Source: Kitasatospora aureofaciens
Lineage (GTDB): Bacteria > Actinomycetota > Actinomycetes > Streptomycetales > Streptomycetaceae
Direction of reading: 5' to 3'
Length of the DNA stretch: 64,000 nucleotides
Assembly: GCF_001188955.3 (NCBI RefSeq)
Contig: NZ_JPRF03000043.1
Coordinates: 124,001-188,000, forward strand
Each line of letters opens with the position of its first letter. Within the stretch, counting starts at the first letter, position 1. This document shows positions 28,189 to 37,544 of this stretch, piece after piece. A program made the position numbers and the translations under genes. Under the pieces are notes generated by a model. It worked only from the letters and a program-made list of their open reading frames with translations, made no database searches and was not told the origin of the DNA.

Positions 28189-29538
28189 GGTGTAACTCAG
28201 GTTGATTTGTACTACCGGCGGCCGATGGAGAGTCGGCCGTCGAAGGTGATCTCGAAGGCGTTCAGTGCGGCCTTCCAGCGGGTGGTCCAGCGTTTGCGGC
28301 CGGCTCCGGTCGGGTCGAGCGCCATGATGGCCATGTAGACGCACTTCAACGCGGCCTGCTCGTTGGGGAAGTGGCCGCGGGCTCGGACGGCCTTGCGGAT
28401 GCGGGCGTTGACCGACTCGATCGCGTTGGTGGTGCAGACGACCCGGCGGATCTCGGTGTCGAACTGGAGGAAGGGGACGAACTCGGCCCAGGCGTCCGAC
28501 CACATCTTCACGATCGCCGGATACTTGTCGCCCCAGGCCTCCTGGAACTCCAGGAACCGGTCCTCGGCCGCTTTCGCGGTCGGGGCGGTGTAGACGGGCT
28601 TGAGTGCCTTCGAGATCTTGTCCCAGTCCTGGCGAGCTGCGTATCGAAAGGACGCGCGCATCAGGTGGACCACGCAGGTCTGGGTGATGGCCTGCGGCCA
28701 GACGGTCTCGATGGCGTCGGGCAGGCCCTTGAGGCCGTCGCAGACGACCATGCACACATCGCCGACGCCGCGATTCTTGATCTCGGTGAGGACGTGGAGC
28801 CAGTACTTGGCGCCCTCGCCGCCGTCGCCGGCCCACAGACCGAGGATCTCGCGGGTGCCCTCGACGGTGACCGCGAGCGCGACGTAGATCGGGCGGTTCG
28901 CCACCTGACCATCGCGGATCTTCACGTGGACGCAGTCGATGAAGATCACTGGGTAGACCGGGTCCAGGGGCCGGTTCTGCCACTCGGCCATCCCGTCGAT
29001 CACCTTGTCGGTGATGGTGGAGATGGTCTGCTTGGACACGTTCGCGCCGTAGACCTCGGCCAGGTGGGCGGAGATCTCACCGTGTGTCAGGCCCCGGGCG
29101 GACAGGGACAGGACCATGTCGTCCACGCCGGTCAGCCGGCGCTGGCGCTTGCGCACGATCTGCGGCTCGAAGCTGCCCTCCCGATCGCGGGGCACGTCGA
29201 TCTCGACCGGCCCTACGTCGGTGACCACGGTCTTCGAGCGGGTGCCGTTGCGGGAGTTCCCCGAGCCGGCGCCGGCCGGGTCGTGCTTCTCGTAGCCGAG
29301 GTGGTCGGTGATCTCGCCCTCCAGGGCGGCCTCCAGGACGCGTTTGGTGAGCTGCTGCAGGAGCCCGCCCTCGCCGGTCAGTTTGACGCCTCCGGCGCGG
29401 GCCCGGTCGACCAACTGCCCGATCAACTGCTCGTCCAGTACGTCCGGCGCGAGCTCGACCGGCCGGACTTCCTCAACCGCCTCCGCGGAGACGATCACGT
29501 CGCTCATCAGGTGTTCTCTCTTGATCGGGAGTTACACC
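28189..29538. mobile_element. IS256-family insertion sequence
   Basis: Ends share GGTGTAACTC (28189 rightward; 29538 leftward) with weaker matching inward (GATCAAG-like). About 1,350 bp around one transposase gene. Flanking 8-9 bp do not match, so no target duplication is visible; the left flank is next to the ISAs1 remnant and the right to the IS701 element. Confidence 0.8.
28212..29507 (-). CDS. IS256-family transposase
   Basis: 431 residues, apparently full length. DDE residues visible: Asp in FIDCVHVKIRDG near 195, Asp in VVCDGLKGLPDAI near 260, Glu in TTNAIESVNARIRK near 365. N-terminal region includes LGYEKHDPAG and NSRNGTRSKTV, typical of the family. No frameshift; likely active. It cuts and pastes or copies its element within the chromosome. 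Confidence 0.95.
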   Translation of the reverse strand: MSDVIVSAEAVEEVRPVELAPDVLDEQLIGQLVDRARAGGVKLTGEGGLLQQLTKRVLEAALEGEITDHLGYEKHDPAGAGSGNSRNGTRSKTVVTDVGPVEIDVPRDREGSFEPQIVRKRQRRLTGVDDMVLSLSARGLTHGEISAHLAEVYGANVSKQTISTITDKVIDGMAEWQNRPLDPVYPVIFIDCVHVKIRDGQVANRPIYVALAVTVEGTREILGLWAGDGGEGAKYWLHVLTEIKNRGVGDVCMVVCDGLKGLPDAIETVWPQAITQTCVVHLMRASFRYAARQDWDKISKALKPVYTAPTAKAAEDRFLEFQEAWGDKYPAIVKMWSDAWAEFVPFLQFDTEIRRVVCTTNAIESVNARIRKAVRARGHFPNEQAALKCVYMAIMALDPTGAGRKRWTTRWKAALNAFEITFDGRLSIGRR

Positions 29539-29591
29539 GAAGACCGTACAGACCCCACCGGGCTGCCTAATACTCCAGCTGTAGATCTTGA

Positions 29592-30908
29592 TCACGGCTG
29601 TTGGGCGGCCTGTCGCCGGTAGTGGCTGGTGCGGGCGCGGGCTTGGTGCCGTCGCCGCCAGTCTGACCAGCGGAGTCTGTGCGCCAGGTTGCGGATGGGC
29701 GGGGTGATGAATGCTGCGAAGAGGCGTCGAATCTCGCTGCATGTCAGCGGGACGAATCCTGGCGGTCTCGTGGCGGCCTGCTCGATGGCGGCCGTGACCG
29801 CGAGGAAGGCATGGGCGAGCATGGCCAGGGTGGTCCAGCGGTGCCAGGAGGTCCAGCGACGGACCTGGTGTTCGTCCAGTCCGGCCAGGCCCTTGGCGGC
29901 CTGGAACGTCTCCTCCACAGTCCAGCGGCGCCCGGCTACCTTGACCAGCGTGGTCAGCGGGACCGGGTGGGCCGAGTAGCAGCGGTAGAAGGCACCGGTG
30001 CGTCGGTTGCGTCGGATGAGCAGCCACCAGTGGCCGCCGCTGTCCTGCGGGCTGTCGATGTCGACCTGGGCCCAGTCGTAGAAGCGGTGGCCCTTGGCTC
30101 CTGCTCCCGCGGACAGCCGCTGCCAGGCGTTCTTCGGCAGACCGTGGGCCAGTACGCCAGCCCGGAAGACGCCTGCGCAGGTGGTGATCGGCCGCTTGCG
30201 CGAGACAGCCAGAACGTAACCGATCTGACGCCTCTCCAGCTCGGCGCTCAGGTGCGGGTCACCGCCGTAGACCTCGTCGCCGGTGACCCAAGCGGCCGGC
30301 ACGTCGGCATCCAGAGCCTGGGCGATCATCTCGGTCGCCAGGGCGGGCTTGGTCGCGAACCCCAGACCCTCGGGAACGCCTGCCGCCCGGCACCGGTCCG
30401 GGTCCTGCGTCCAGGAGCGCGGAATGTAGAGACGCCGGTCGATGGCGGCGTGCCCGGCTGGGGAGGAGTAGACGAGGTAGACCGCCACCTGGGAATTCTC
30501 GATCCGGCCGGCGGTGCCGGTGTACTGGCGTTGCACTCCGACGCTCGCGGTGCCCTTCTTCAGGTCGCCGGTCTCGTCCACCACCAGCACGGCGCCCTCG
30601 TCGGCGAGGTGGTCGACCACGAAGTCCCGTATGTCGTCGCGGACGTGGTCGGCGTCCCAGGATGCACGACTGAGCAGGTGCTGCATGCCGGCCGGACTGG
30701 CGTCACCGGCGTGCTCGGCGATCGTCCAGCAGTTCTTCCTCGGCAGGTCCGCGAGCAGGCCTAGGACGAACGCCCGCGCCCGGCGGCGCGGCTCCACGCG
30801 GGCGAACCGGCCCGCAACCCTGGCCATCAGGCCCTCGAATACCGACTGCCACCGGGCAGGGTCTACGCTGGCGCCCACGGCCACCCGCTGATCTTCGTCT
30901 GTCCACAC
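29592..30908 (-). CDS. IS701-family transposase
   Basis: 438 residues, GTG start. DDE motif: Asp in VLVVDETGD near 108, Asp in AWVTGDEVYGGD near 210, Glu in WTVEETFQAAKG near 345. The DETG, GDEVYG and EETFQ signatures are typical of IS701/ISNCY-like DDE enzymes. Intact. The stop lies about 20 bp inside the left inverted repeat. Confidence 0.95.
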   Translation of the reverse strand: MWTDEDQRVAVGASVDPARWQSVFEGLMARVAGRFARVEPRRRARAFVLGLLADLPRKNCWTIAEHAGDASPAGMQHLLSRASWDADHVRDDIRDFVVDHLADEGAVLVVDETGDLKKGTASVGVQRQYTGTAGRIENSQVAVYLVYSSPAGHAAIDRRLYIPRSWTQDPDRCRAAGVPEGLGFATKPALATEMIAQALDADVPAAWVTGDEVYGGDPHLSAELERRQIGYVLAVSRKRPITTCAGVFRAGVLAHGLPKNAWQRLSAGAGAKGHRFYDWAQVDIDSPQDSGGHWWLLIRRNRRTGAFYRCYSAHPVPLTTLVKVAGRRWTVEETFQAAKGLAGLDEHQVRRWTSWHRWTTLAMLAHAFLAVTAAIEQAATRPPGFVPLTCSEIRRLFAAFITPPIRNLAHRLRWSDWRRRHQARARTSHYRRQAAQQP

Positions 30909-31060
30909 AACTGATGATGATCAACGGTGGCCGTCTCGGTCTGCGGGCCGGCCTCAACCCAGCAAGTGTCCTGTGACAGCGAAGGCCGTGCCCAGGTCAC
31001 CGAGGGTCGACTGGCGATCGACCCCTGGCCTGCCGGGCCGGGTGCGGTGCCAACACCGGG

Positions 31061-31459
31061 CTACGTGTTGATCTGCCACCATCGGTCCGCCTCAGCGCGA
31101 GCCAGCTCAGCGTCGTACTCGGCGGCGTCGAAGTGAAGCTCCAGCGGCCGTGTTGTCTCCAGGTGCGGGATTTCCCAGTCCGACCACTGCACGATGCCCC
31201 CGAACCGCTGCACGACCACGGACAGGAAGCCGCAGCAGCCGCCCGTGCACTCGGGTTCTCCCAGCTCCACGCGTCGCGGCTCGCCGGTCGCACGCAGGGG
31301 ACTGAGGCCATCGGCAGGCAGCACATCGGCCGCGTACGGGCCACGGCCTCCCTCGCCGACCGCGGACCCCACGACGTCCTCGCTGTTGACCCAGAACCGC
31401 ACCTGGGCAGCGAACCGGCGTCCAGGCGGCAGCACCCTGATCTCAAGCTGATCGAACAT
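31061..31459 (-). CDS. Hypothetical passenger protein of the IS701 element
   Basis: 132 residues from ATG 31459. It has QVRFWVNSEDVVG, PECTGGCCGFLSVVVQRFGG and VQWSDWEIP; soluble, alpha/beta, with a Cys cluster (CTGGCC). No family recognised. Transcribed toward the transposase and enclosed in the same inverted repeats, so it is probably mobilised with it. Confidence 0.7.
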   Translation of the reverse strand: MFDQLEIRVLPPGRRFAAQVRFWVNSEDVVGSAVGEGGRGPYAADVLPADGLSPLRATGEPRRVELGEPECTGGCCGFLSVVVQRFGGIVQWSDWEIPHLETTRPLELHFDAAEYDAELARAEADRWWQINT

Positions 31460-31589
31460 CAGACCACCCTACGGGCAGCGCCGACACCGACTTGCACCGC
31501 CTCTTGCCAACGCAACCTCACTCCAACCTCGCTCACACGCTCAGGTGTGCGGCCGTAGGACAGAAAGATCAAGATCTACAGCTGGAGTA

Positions 31590-31935
31590 CTAACGCGCCG
31601 GCCGGACGATGTCATCGGCGATACCACCCACGGGCCCGACCGTGCCGATCGAACGGAACCAGTCCCACAACTCGACCGCGTGGTAGAGCCGGTAGAGTTC
31701 GAGCCGCTCGACGGCGTCGGCGGGAAGCGGCCCGTAGCCTTCAAACAGCGCGCTGCATTCCGGCTCACCGCGGCCGAGGGAGTAGTAGTCGGTCTTGGCC
31801 AGGTCGATCAGCGGGTCTGCGGCGATCGCGTTCTCGACGTCAATCACGCCGCTCACCTCCCAGCCGTCCGGACGCCGTGCCACGAGCACGTTGCCCGCAC
31901 GCAGGTCGAAGCGTCGCCCTCGAAGCCGGGCGGGG
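31590..31935 (-). pseudogene. C-terminal remnant of an APH-like phosphotransferase
   Basis: Contains FDLRAGNVLVARRPDGWEVS and GVIDVENAIAADPLIDLAK, which match the catalytic loop (HGDLxxxN) and second metal Asp of aminoglycoside-phosphotransferase-like kinases. HGD is replaced by RFD, and the N-terminal ~150 residues are missing upstream of 31935. The stop TAG lies at the CTAA duplication of the IS701 element. Confidence 0.75.
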
Positions 31936-32265
31936 CGCTCGGACCGGTAGGCTCCCGTTCAGCGAGCAGTGTCAACCCTGAAGCGCGCCACGTCCGTGGT
32001 GCTCTACCAGTACCCGTCTTCTTCCCGAGCGACGGGCGGGGATCCAGGGCACGATGCAGTTGCGTGTCGTCTCCAGGCCGCCGGCACCCCTGACCAGGCC
32101 CATCGTTGCAGTTGCACCAATCGAGTGAACCTTCCCCCATTCGAGTGGTCTCACCCTTATAGGTGACTACGGTAAGCATGCTGTGCACTGCAGGGCGTAG
32201 CCGAACGCGGGGTCGCCTGATCACCGACTCCGAAGCCATCCACGATTCGAAAGGAAACCAGACCG

Positions 32266-32319
32266 ATGCTCCTGAACCTGCTCGCCAACATCGTCGCCAT
32301 CCTCGGCTGGCTGATCTAG
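32266..32319 (+). CDS. 17-residue hydrophobic micro-ORF
   Basis: Codes MLLNLLANIVAILGWLI and stops. An AAAGGA site lies 10 bases before ATG, a TATAGGT-like -10 about 105 bp upstream, and a strong hairpin 25 bp after the stop. The peptide would be one membrane helix with two Asn on one face. Its size makes chance hard to rule out, but ribosome site, ORF and terminator together are suggestive. Could be a small membrane peptide, toxin or leader. Confidence 0.45.
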   Translation: MLLNLLANIVAILGWLI

Positions 32320-32344
32320 CAGTCGTCGATCCACCGGCGGCGAG

Positions 32345-32371
32345 CCGGCCCCGGCTGAGTGACGGGGCCGG
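32345..32371 (+). terminator. Hairpin after the micro-ORF
   Basis: 8-bp GC-only perfect stem (CCGGCCCC / GGGGCCGG) with an 11-base loop, 25 bp beyond the micro-ORF stop. Confidence 0.6.
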
Positions 32372-32379
32372 ACTTGCCA

Positions 32380-32605
32380 GATGCCCTGCCGCGGACCACT
32401 GCCGGACGTTGGTGACACATGGGGTCTCGGTCGACCACGCGCCGAACTCCGCTGGCATCTGCCGCCGTTGCCCTCCGGTCTTGAACCCCGGATCACGCCC
32501 TCGAACTGCTGCCGCAGCCGCTCCGGGTATGGGCCCGTGCTCGCCGACCGGCAGGTACGGCTCAATGAACTCCCGTTCCGTGTCAGTCAGTTGCAATCGC
32601 GTCAC
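32380..32605 (-). pseudogene. IS5-family transposase N-terminal remnant
   Basis: Minus-strand MTRLQLTDTEREFIEPYLPV is the N-terminus of an IS5-type transposase. After a frameshift, RLRQQFEGVI and later RQMPAEFGAWST, the family's following motifs, appear in other frames. The catalytic region is absent. The remnant touches the 3' side of cassette copy B. Confidence 0.75.
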
Positions 32606-32687
32606 GCGACATGATTTCCCCGATCAGACCTCGCTGTGAGGGCGGACCCCACAGATTGATCACACTCCGATACCCGCCCTAATCCGT

Positions 32688-33906
32688 CCTCCTGACGGTC
32701 GTCCTGTCGGAGTGCTTGGGCCGCCGCGAGCGCTTCGGCGGACGGTGGACTGTACATCTTGCTGTGGCAGGCCGGTCTCGGCACCGGGAGCGGGCGTTCG
32801 AGGCTGATCCCGTGCCGGTGGCCGATGACCGACAGGCCGGCACCGTCGGGCGCCAGGGAATGCTGGACAATCACTCTTCCGCGCGGGGTCGCGATCGTCA
32901 GAAGGGGATCGCCGACCCTTCGGCGCACCTGCACGGTGTGACCGTGCAGATGCCGGGGAACGGCGTAGAGGTTGCCGCGGTAGGACACCATGCTGCCGGC
33001 CGAAACGGTACGAGTGACGCTGATCCTGGCGGGATACGGGTCATGGGGGAGGTCGAGCAGGACCGCCGCAGCGGGCGCCGTGCACCCGCCCCGTGCCGAG
33101 GCCCGGCGAGTCTCCATGAGTCTGGTCAGTCGCTCCAGGCTTTCCTGGGCCTCCAGCAGGCCGGTGTCCGCGTGGATGGTCTGCCACCAATGGGCGAGCG
33201 CTCGCCCGATGACGTCGTCGTCGGCGTCCCGCCCGGGCGGGACGAGCTCCGCGACGACACCGTAGTGCTTCGCGACCTTGCCCAGTGCTGTGGCCAGTTC
33301 GCCATCGTCCTGGCAGTGGACCGCCGGTGTCCGGTCGAAGCGCCAGCGCCAGCCGGTTCCGCCGAACTGGCGCAGGATCCGGTCGACGGAGTCGGCCAGG
33401 TGGCCGGGATCGATCTGTTCCGCCAGTGCGGCGCTCCAGCGCTGGGAGTGGATCAGGCGTCCCACCAGGATGCAGGCCTGAGTGCTGCCCCAGTCCGCCG
33501 GGGCTCCGGAGAAGACGAACCAGCGGAACCGCACCTCCTCCGCGTCGTCCTGCCGGACGGGGCGGCCGCGGGGAGGCCGTTGGCACAGCGGGCAGCGAGG
33601 ACGCAGCTGATGGGTGCGCAGGGCACGGGTGAAGGTCGAGTAGCCACCGGTGTAGCCGAGATCGACGATTTCCGCGTACAGCGCCGAGGCCTGGAAGTGG
33701 GCGTCGTCCTGGAGCCGTTGACGGCAGTAGGGGACGAACCGTCTGAACTCGTCCCGGTCGGAGCTGCGGACTCCGACCGTGCGCTTCCCGCACAGATAGG
33801 AACTCACGGTCTTGCGGTCACGGCCGAGGATACGAGCGATGGCGGCGATGGACAATCCGCGCGAGCGCAGGGCACAAATGTTGATGTATTCCTCTCCGGT
33901 CAGCAT
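32688..33906 (-). CDS. IS21/Mu-transposase-like protein with degraded catalytic core, copy B
   Basis: Encodes the same residues as the gene at 16901 over ~407 codons; I can see only about two silent base changes. The frame stays open to 32602, giving a different 28-residue tail that runs into the IS5 remnant. Domain plan, missing Asp/Glu and absence of IstB are as in copy A. Both copies lose similarity at the same GGAGGACGGAT, so the original 3' end may have been lost before or during duplication. Divergent from the three-repeat TIG gene. Confidence 0.8.
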
Positions 33907-34098
33907 TCCACTCCTATCAGTTCGACATGGCTCTCCTCAGAGGCCTCGCTGGAAGCCAGGAAATATACACGAAACGCCACGAGTGGAGAAGAAAGGTTTT
34001 TGCAAGCAACTGTAGAGCACTGTGCAATTTCAGTGAGCGAATAACCCGGCAGTCAATTGGCAAAGACCTCGGGCATGCGATGTCAAGTCAGATGCGAA

Positions 34099-34122
34099 GA
34101 TCGGCCCAACAATGGCCAGATC
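34099..34122. promoter_or_regulatory. 24-bp palindrome in divergent promoter, copy B
   Basis: GATCGGCCCA...TGGCCAGATC (plus strand). It occupies the place of the 16686-16709 palindrome relative to the transposase-like start. Arms differ in base but still pair. TTGACA and GGTCTTTGCCAATTGAC follow on the minus strand, as in copy A. Confidence 0.5.
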
Positions 34123-35087
34123 CCGGCCGTTGAGCGCTTAACAATTTTCGCAAAGCTTGCTACGCAGAGGGACTGGCATAGACCTTTGCGGGAGCGATTA
34201 CTCGCGGTTCTGCCCGGAATTCCAGGCCAAACATGCGTCTGGCCGCCCGTCGCGCAACTGTGCTCAGCGTGCCTGGGTTCACCTGGGCACAGATCCCTGG
34301 ACGGTCGCCTGCCGGTGCCGCCGCTCAACGGGTGACGCTGGCATATGCCGGTGTGCGTGCTCATCCGCGCGCCCCCCGTCTGCTCCCATGCTCGACGCCA
34401 ACCAGGCCGGTGTCAGCGACGGTTGACACTTCGCAGGGTTCCGCGCCGCACATCAGAAGCGCACGCGGCTGCCAGGGAGCCGCCCTGCGGACGGGCCCCA
34501 CCGGTGTCGCCAGGAGGAGCGCGCCCCGCGGTCCTGCGTGCTGCGCGTCGGCCGCGTACTGCTCGACCACACTCCCGTGCAGCCGTACCGGGGCGAGGTC
34601 AGCAATCTGCGGGCGCGGCCGACGGCTTCGGCGGGGAGACCCTACCGATCGCCACAGACGGGCCGCGCTCCCCGGCAGCACATGTCGCCAATCGGGTGAT
34701 TTGGTGTCTCTACTTGCGTGCCTGTCATCTCAATAGATTACTAGGAGCGTCCAATCCGGTGGGTCGCCCATCCTCTCCCGGGGAGTGAGGCGTCGGCCTG
34801 CCGTATGGCCGGTCACTACCGGTGGCGCCGTGGGCTCTCCTGGCAGAGGCGTGAACGATCCGCCCGCCACCGCGACCGGCGACAGTCATCCAGGGCCGTC
34901 TCCCCCTCACGCCCGGAAGTAGCCCGGCCACATACATAGACCGGCCCGCCAGCGCCCGGTTCACCGCCTCGGCCACGTCCGTTTCGTCCTCGCCGGGGCC
35001 TGGTCCGAACCGCAATGCGCGTGGCCTGTGACTTTTTCCTGGGCACGCACGGTGCGCGGTTCACCTCACCCGTTCAAGGAGGCAGTC
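34123..35087. promoter_or_regulatory. Long leader between divergent transposase-like and TIG genes
   Basis: About 960 bp without a supportable ORF. The first ~100 bp aligns with the copy A promoter. A GGTCTATGCCAGTCC block (minus strand, near 34170-34185) repeats GGTCTTTGCCAATTGAC nearer the gene, so the promoter holds a direct repeat. The rest has no recognised signal before the AAGGAGG ahead of the TIG start. Confidence 0.45.
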
Positions 35088-35837
35088 GTGTCCATCTCCA
35101 ACCAGGCATCGACCAGCGGCGGACAGACCGTCGTCATCACCGGCACCAACCTCGGTGGGGCCACGGCCGTGCACTTCGGCTCCAATCTGGCCACCATCAC
35201 CGCCAACACGGCCACCTCGGTCACCCCCACCACACCCTCCGGCAGCGGGGTGGCCCAGGTGACCGTGACCACCCCGGGCGGCACCAGCAACCCGCTGAAC
35301 TTCTACTACGTCGGCGCGCCGTTCAAGGCCGCGCTCAGCGCCACCTCCGGGCCGCTGGCGGGCGGCAACGTCGTCACCATCACGGGCACGGGCCTGTCGA
35401 CCGCCACCGCCGTGCACTTCGGGGCCAACACCGCCACACCGACCGTCGTCAGCGACAGCGCCATCACCGTCGCCGTGCCCGCGGGCGCGGCGGTCGGATC
35501 CGTCGGAGTGAGTGTGACCACCGCGGGCGGAACCAACAACGGCTTCACCTACACCTACGTGGACGTGCCCACTGTGACCGCTTTCGCTCCCACCTCGGGG
35601 CCGGCCTCCGGCGGCACCGCGGTGACCATCACCGGCACCTCCCTGAGCAGCACCGAGTCGGTCACCTTCGGTGGCCGGTCGGCCCCGTTCGTCGTCATCA
35701 ACGACACCACCATCGCCGCCGTCGCACCGCCCACCGCCGACGGGGCCGGCGGCCCCGCCGACATCACGGTCACCAACGCGGCCGGAAGCGCGACCGCTGC
35801 GACCCCGTTCCAGTACCTCTCGAGCCCGGGGATCTGA
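35088..35837 (+). CDS. Three-repeat IPT/TIG domain protein
   Basis: 249 residues from GTG 35088, with AAGGAGG at good spacing. Three IPT/TIG repeats (about 1-78, 80-160, 162-245), each with SGGxxVxITGTxL, a VxFG strand and VTxAGGTxN. Linkers FYYVGAP and YTYVDVPTV join them. No signal peptide or membrane anchor. Followed by a strong terminator. The decayed copy lies at 16140-16425. Likely a rod-like structural or binding protein; export route, if any, is unknown. Confidence 0.9.
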   Translation: MSISNQASTSGGQTVVITGTNLGGATAVHFGSNLATITANTATSVTPTTPSGSGVAQVTVTTPGGTSNPLNFYYVGAPFKAALSATSGPLAGGNVVTITGTGLSTATAVHFGANTATPTVVSDSAITVAVPAGAAVGSVGVSVTTAGGTNNGFTYTYVDVPTVTAFAPTSGPASGGTAVTITGTSLSSTESVTFGGRSAPFVVINDTTIAAVAPPTADGAGGPADITVTNAAGSATAATPFQYLSSPGI

Positions 35838-35883
35838 GGCGGAAGACAGGCATTGACCCCCGGCCCCGTGGCCAAAGAGGCCG

Positions 35884-35923
35884 TCTGCCCGGGCGGGACC
35901 GTCCTCGGTCCCGCCCGGGCAGA
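35884..35923 (+). terminator. 18-bp stem terminator after TIG gene
   Basis: Perfect GC-rich 18-bp stem with loop TCCT, 47 bp after the TIG stop. Confidence 0.85.
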
Positions 35924-37339
35924 GCCCGTCCCACCGCACCCGGTACCGGTTCCTCGGCCAGCCCCGGAAGAACGGGGTGCTTTCCTGATCACACGGCAGG
36001 ACCGGCGCGAATCGCAGGCCGTGACCTCCGCCGCGTCCCGGAAGCGATCCGGTACGTCGAGCACACCAGCGGGCGCTCCAGGCGCCACCTCCCGCGCGAC
36101 CTGGCTCCATGGGGACCGCCGACGGATACTCCGCCCGGCAGAAGGACGGGGGCGTTCGCCCAAGCTCAACGGCCCTTTGAGTCGCGTGGCACGAGAACGG
36201 CCGTGATCCCGAGCCGGGCGCCAGTGCGCTGGATTCCCCGAGCGTCAGGACGAGCCGTGCCGTGCCGGTAAAGGAGACCGGGGACGGGGGACACGCATTC
36301 GGCTGGTGCCCGATGGAATGCCGGATGACGTTCCCGGCACGCCGGGCCATGACGAAGCCCTGTCATCCGCGCCGCGATCGACCGGAGACCGCGCACGGCG
36401 TTCACGGCTACGGCGTGCCGGACGACGCCACCCGCGTCGGGATTCCGGCCGTGGGACCGGGCGTTAGAACTTTCGTCGGTGACCGGCCCTTATGAGCGGC
36501 TGTCGCTGACCGTGCCGACGTGCAGAGGTGAACTCACTTGAAGCGCCGTCAGGAAGTGCTTCGCGCACTCCGGCGCTGTTCCGACTCTGTCCGCTCCTCT
36601 TCCGGTCCGCCCGCAGGAGACCCCACGATAGGGGAAAGAGGATGAGGGAAGAAGCAGATCGACCGGCGAGGATGAGGAGGGCCGGGCGGCCGCCTCGCCT
36701 CCGCCCGCAGAGCGTCCCACGGTACGGCCGGTCCGAGCCCCGCTCCCGGACGGTTCGGGGAGGGCGGCGAACCCCGTCGCCGGGCACGCCCAGGTGCAGC
36801 GGGTCGCCGTGATCCAGACCCGCGCACGCGAGGCCGTCGGCTTCAGTCCACACCGGCAGGCGACGGCACCGCGGGACTTTACGGCGGCAGCGACACCGTC
36901 GGTGCTCCGGGCCGGCCGGTGGACCGGCTTCCGGTGGTTGCGGCTTGGATGGGACCGAGCAGCCGTCCTGGGTCGGCGTCCGCAGCGGGGGCGCGACTCC
37001 AGAGATTCACTTCCACGAGAGCGGAGACGGCGGCCGCTCGGGCGTCGATCGTGCCCGGCCTCCGAGCTCCGGCCGGAGGCTTCGCGCGGTGCGTCCGGGC
37101 TGGGATCGAGCAATTCCGAACGGCAGAGGGTGGGGAATTCCGTCCATCCGCGGCCGAGCCGTCTCTTGGCCGCGGACACGGAAGTCGCGATCTCTGCCGG
37201 GTGAGGAACAAGCACGCAAATCCGGCACGGGCAGGTCTGATTCCTCAGCCGCGACGCTATGGCGCAGGCCGTTTTCCGGATTGCGAGATCGTCGGACACT
37301 GCGCCAAGCGGGTGAATGCGGGCCAAAAGGCTTGTCACC
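35924..37339. other. 1.4-kb region without a supportable gene
   Basis: Frames here lack ribosome sites and recognisable motifs. Its right end (from about 37130) is weakly alignable with copy A 15540-15690 (TGGGGAATTCCG, GGACACT...GCGGGTG), so it belongs to the cassette. Confidence 0.4.
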
Positions 37340-37544
37340 GATTTCACCGCTCTGGATTACTTTTCTGTATCCAACCGGCGGGCCGCCCATCCCTCCCGGG
37401 GGAACGTGCAGCCGGCGCCCGCCGTGCTTCAGGCGGCGGTGGTGTCCGGCTCGATGGGCACCCCGTGGAGGATCTGGATCCATCTGCCCGCGCCGCCTCA
37501 GCGGTGCCGGCACATGCGGCGGCTTACATACGCCAGGAGGCGTC
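37340..37544 (+). repeat. ~200-bp conserved block of the cassette, copy B
   Basis: Matches copy A 15330-15530 with few changes and one 3-bp-multiple indel. It contains inverted repeats (a CGCCGTGCTTCAGGCGGCG region and the final GCCGCC/GGCGGC arms) and ends with the AGGAGG of the next ORF. It may act as a structured leader, encode a short peptide (GTPWRIWIH), or both. Confidence 0.65.

Larger units (their letters stand above)
29571..31589. mobile_element. IS701-family element with passenger gene
   Basis: 2,019 bp with inverted repeats starting TACTCCAGCTGTAGATCTTG at both ends. It is flanked by a 4-bp duplication CTAA (29567-29570; 31590-31593), which fits the YTAR target of IS701. It carries the transposase (minus strand) and one other gene. 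The insertion lies immediately after the stop of a kinase-like gene remnant. Confidence 0.9.

Noticed and set aside
28181..29546. Target duplication for the IS256 element
   Set aside because: The bases next to the two ends do not match, so none is claimed.
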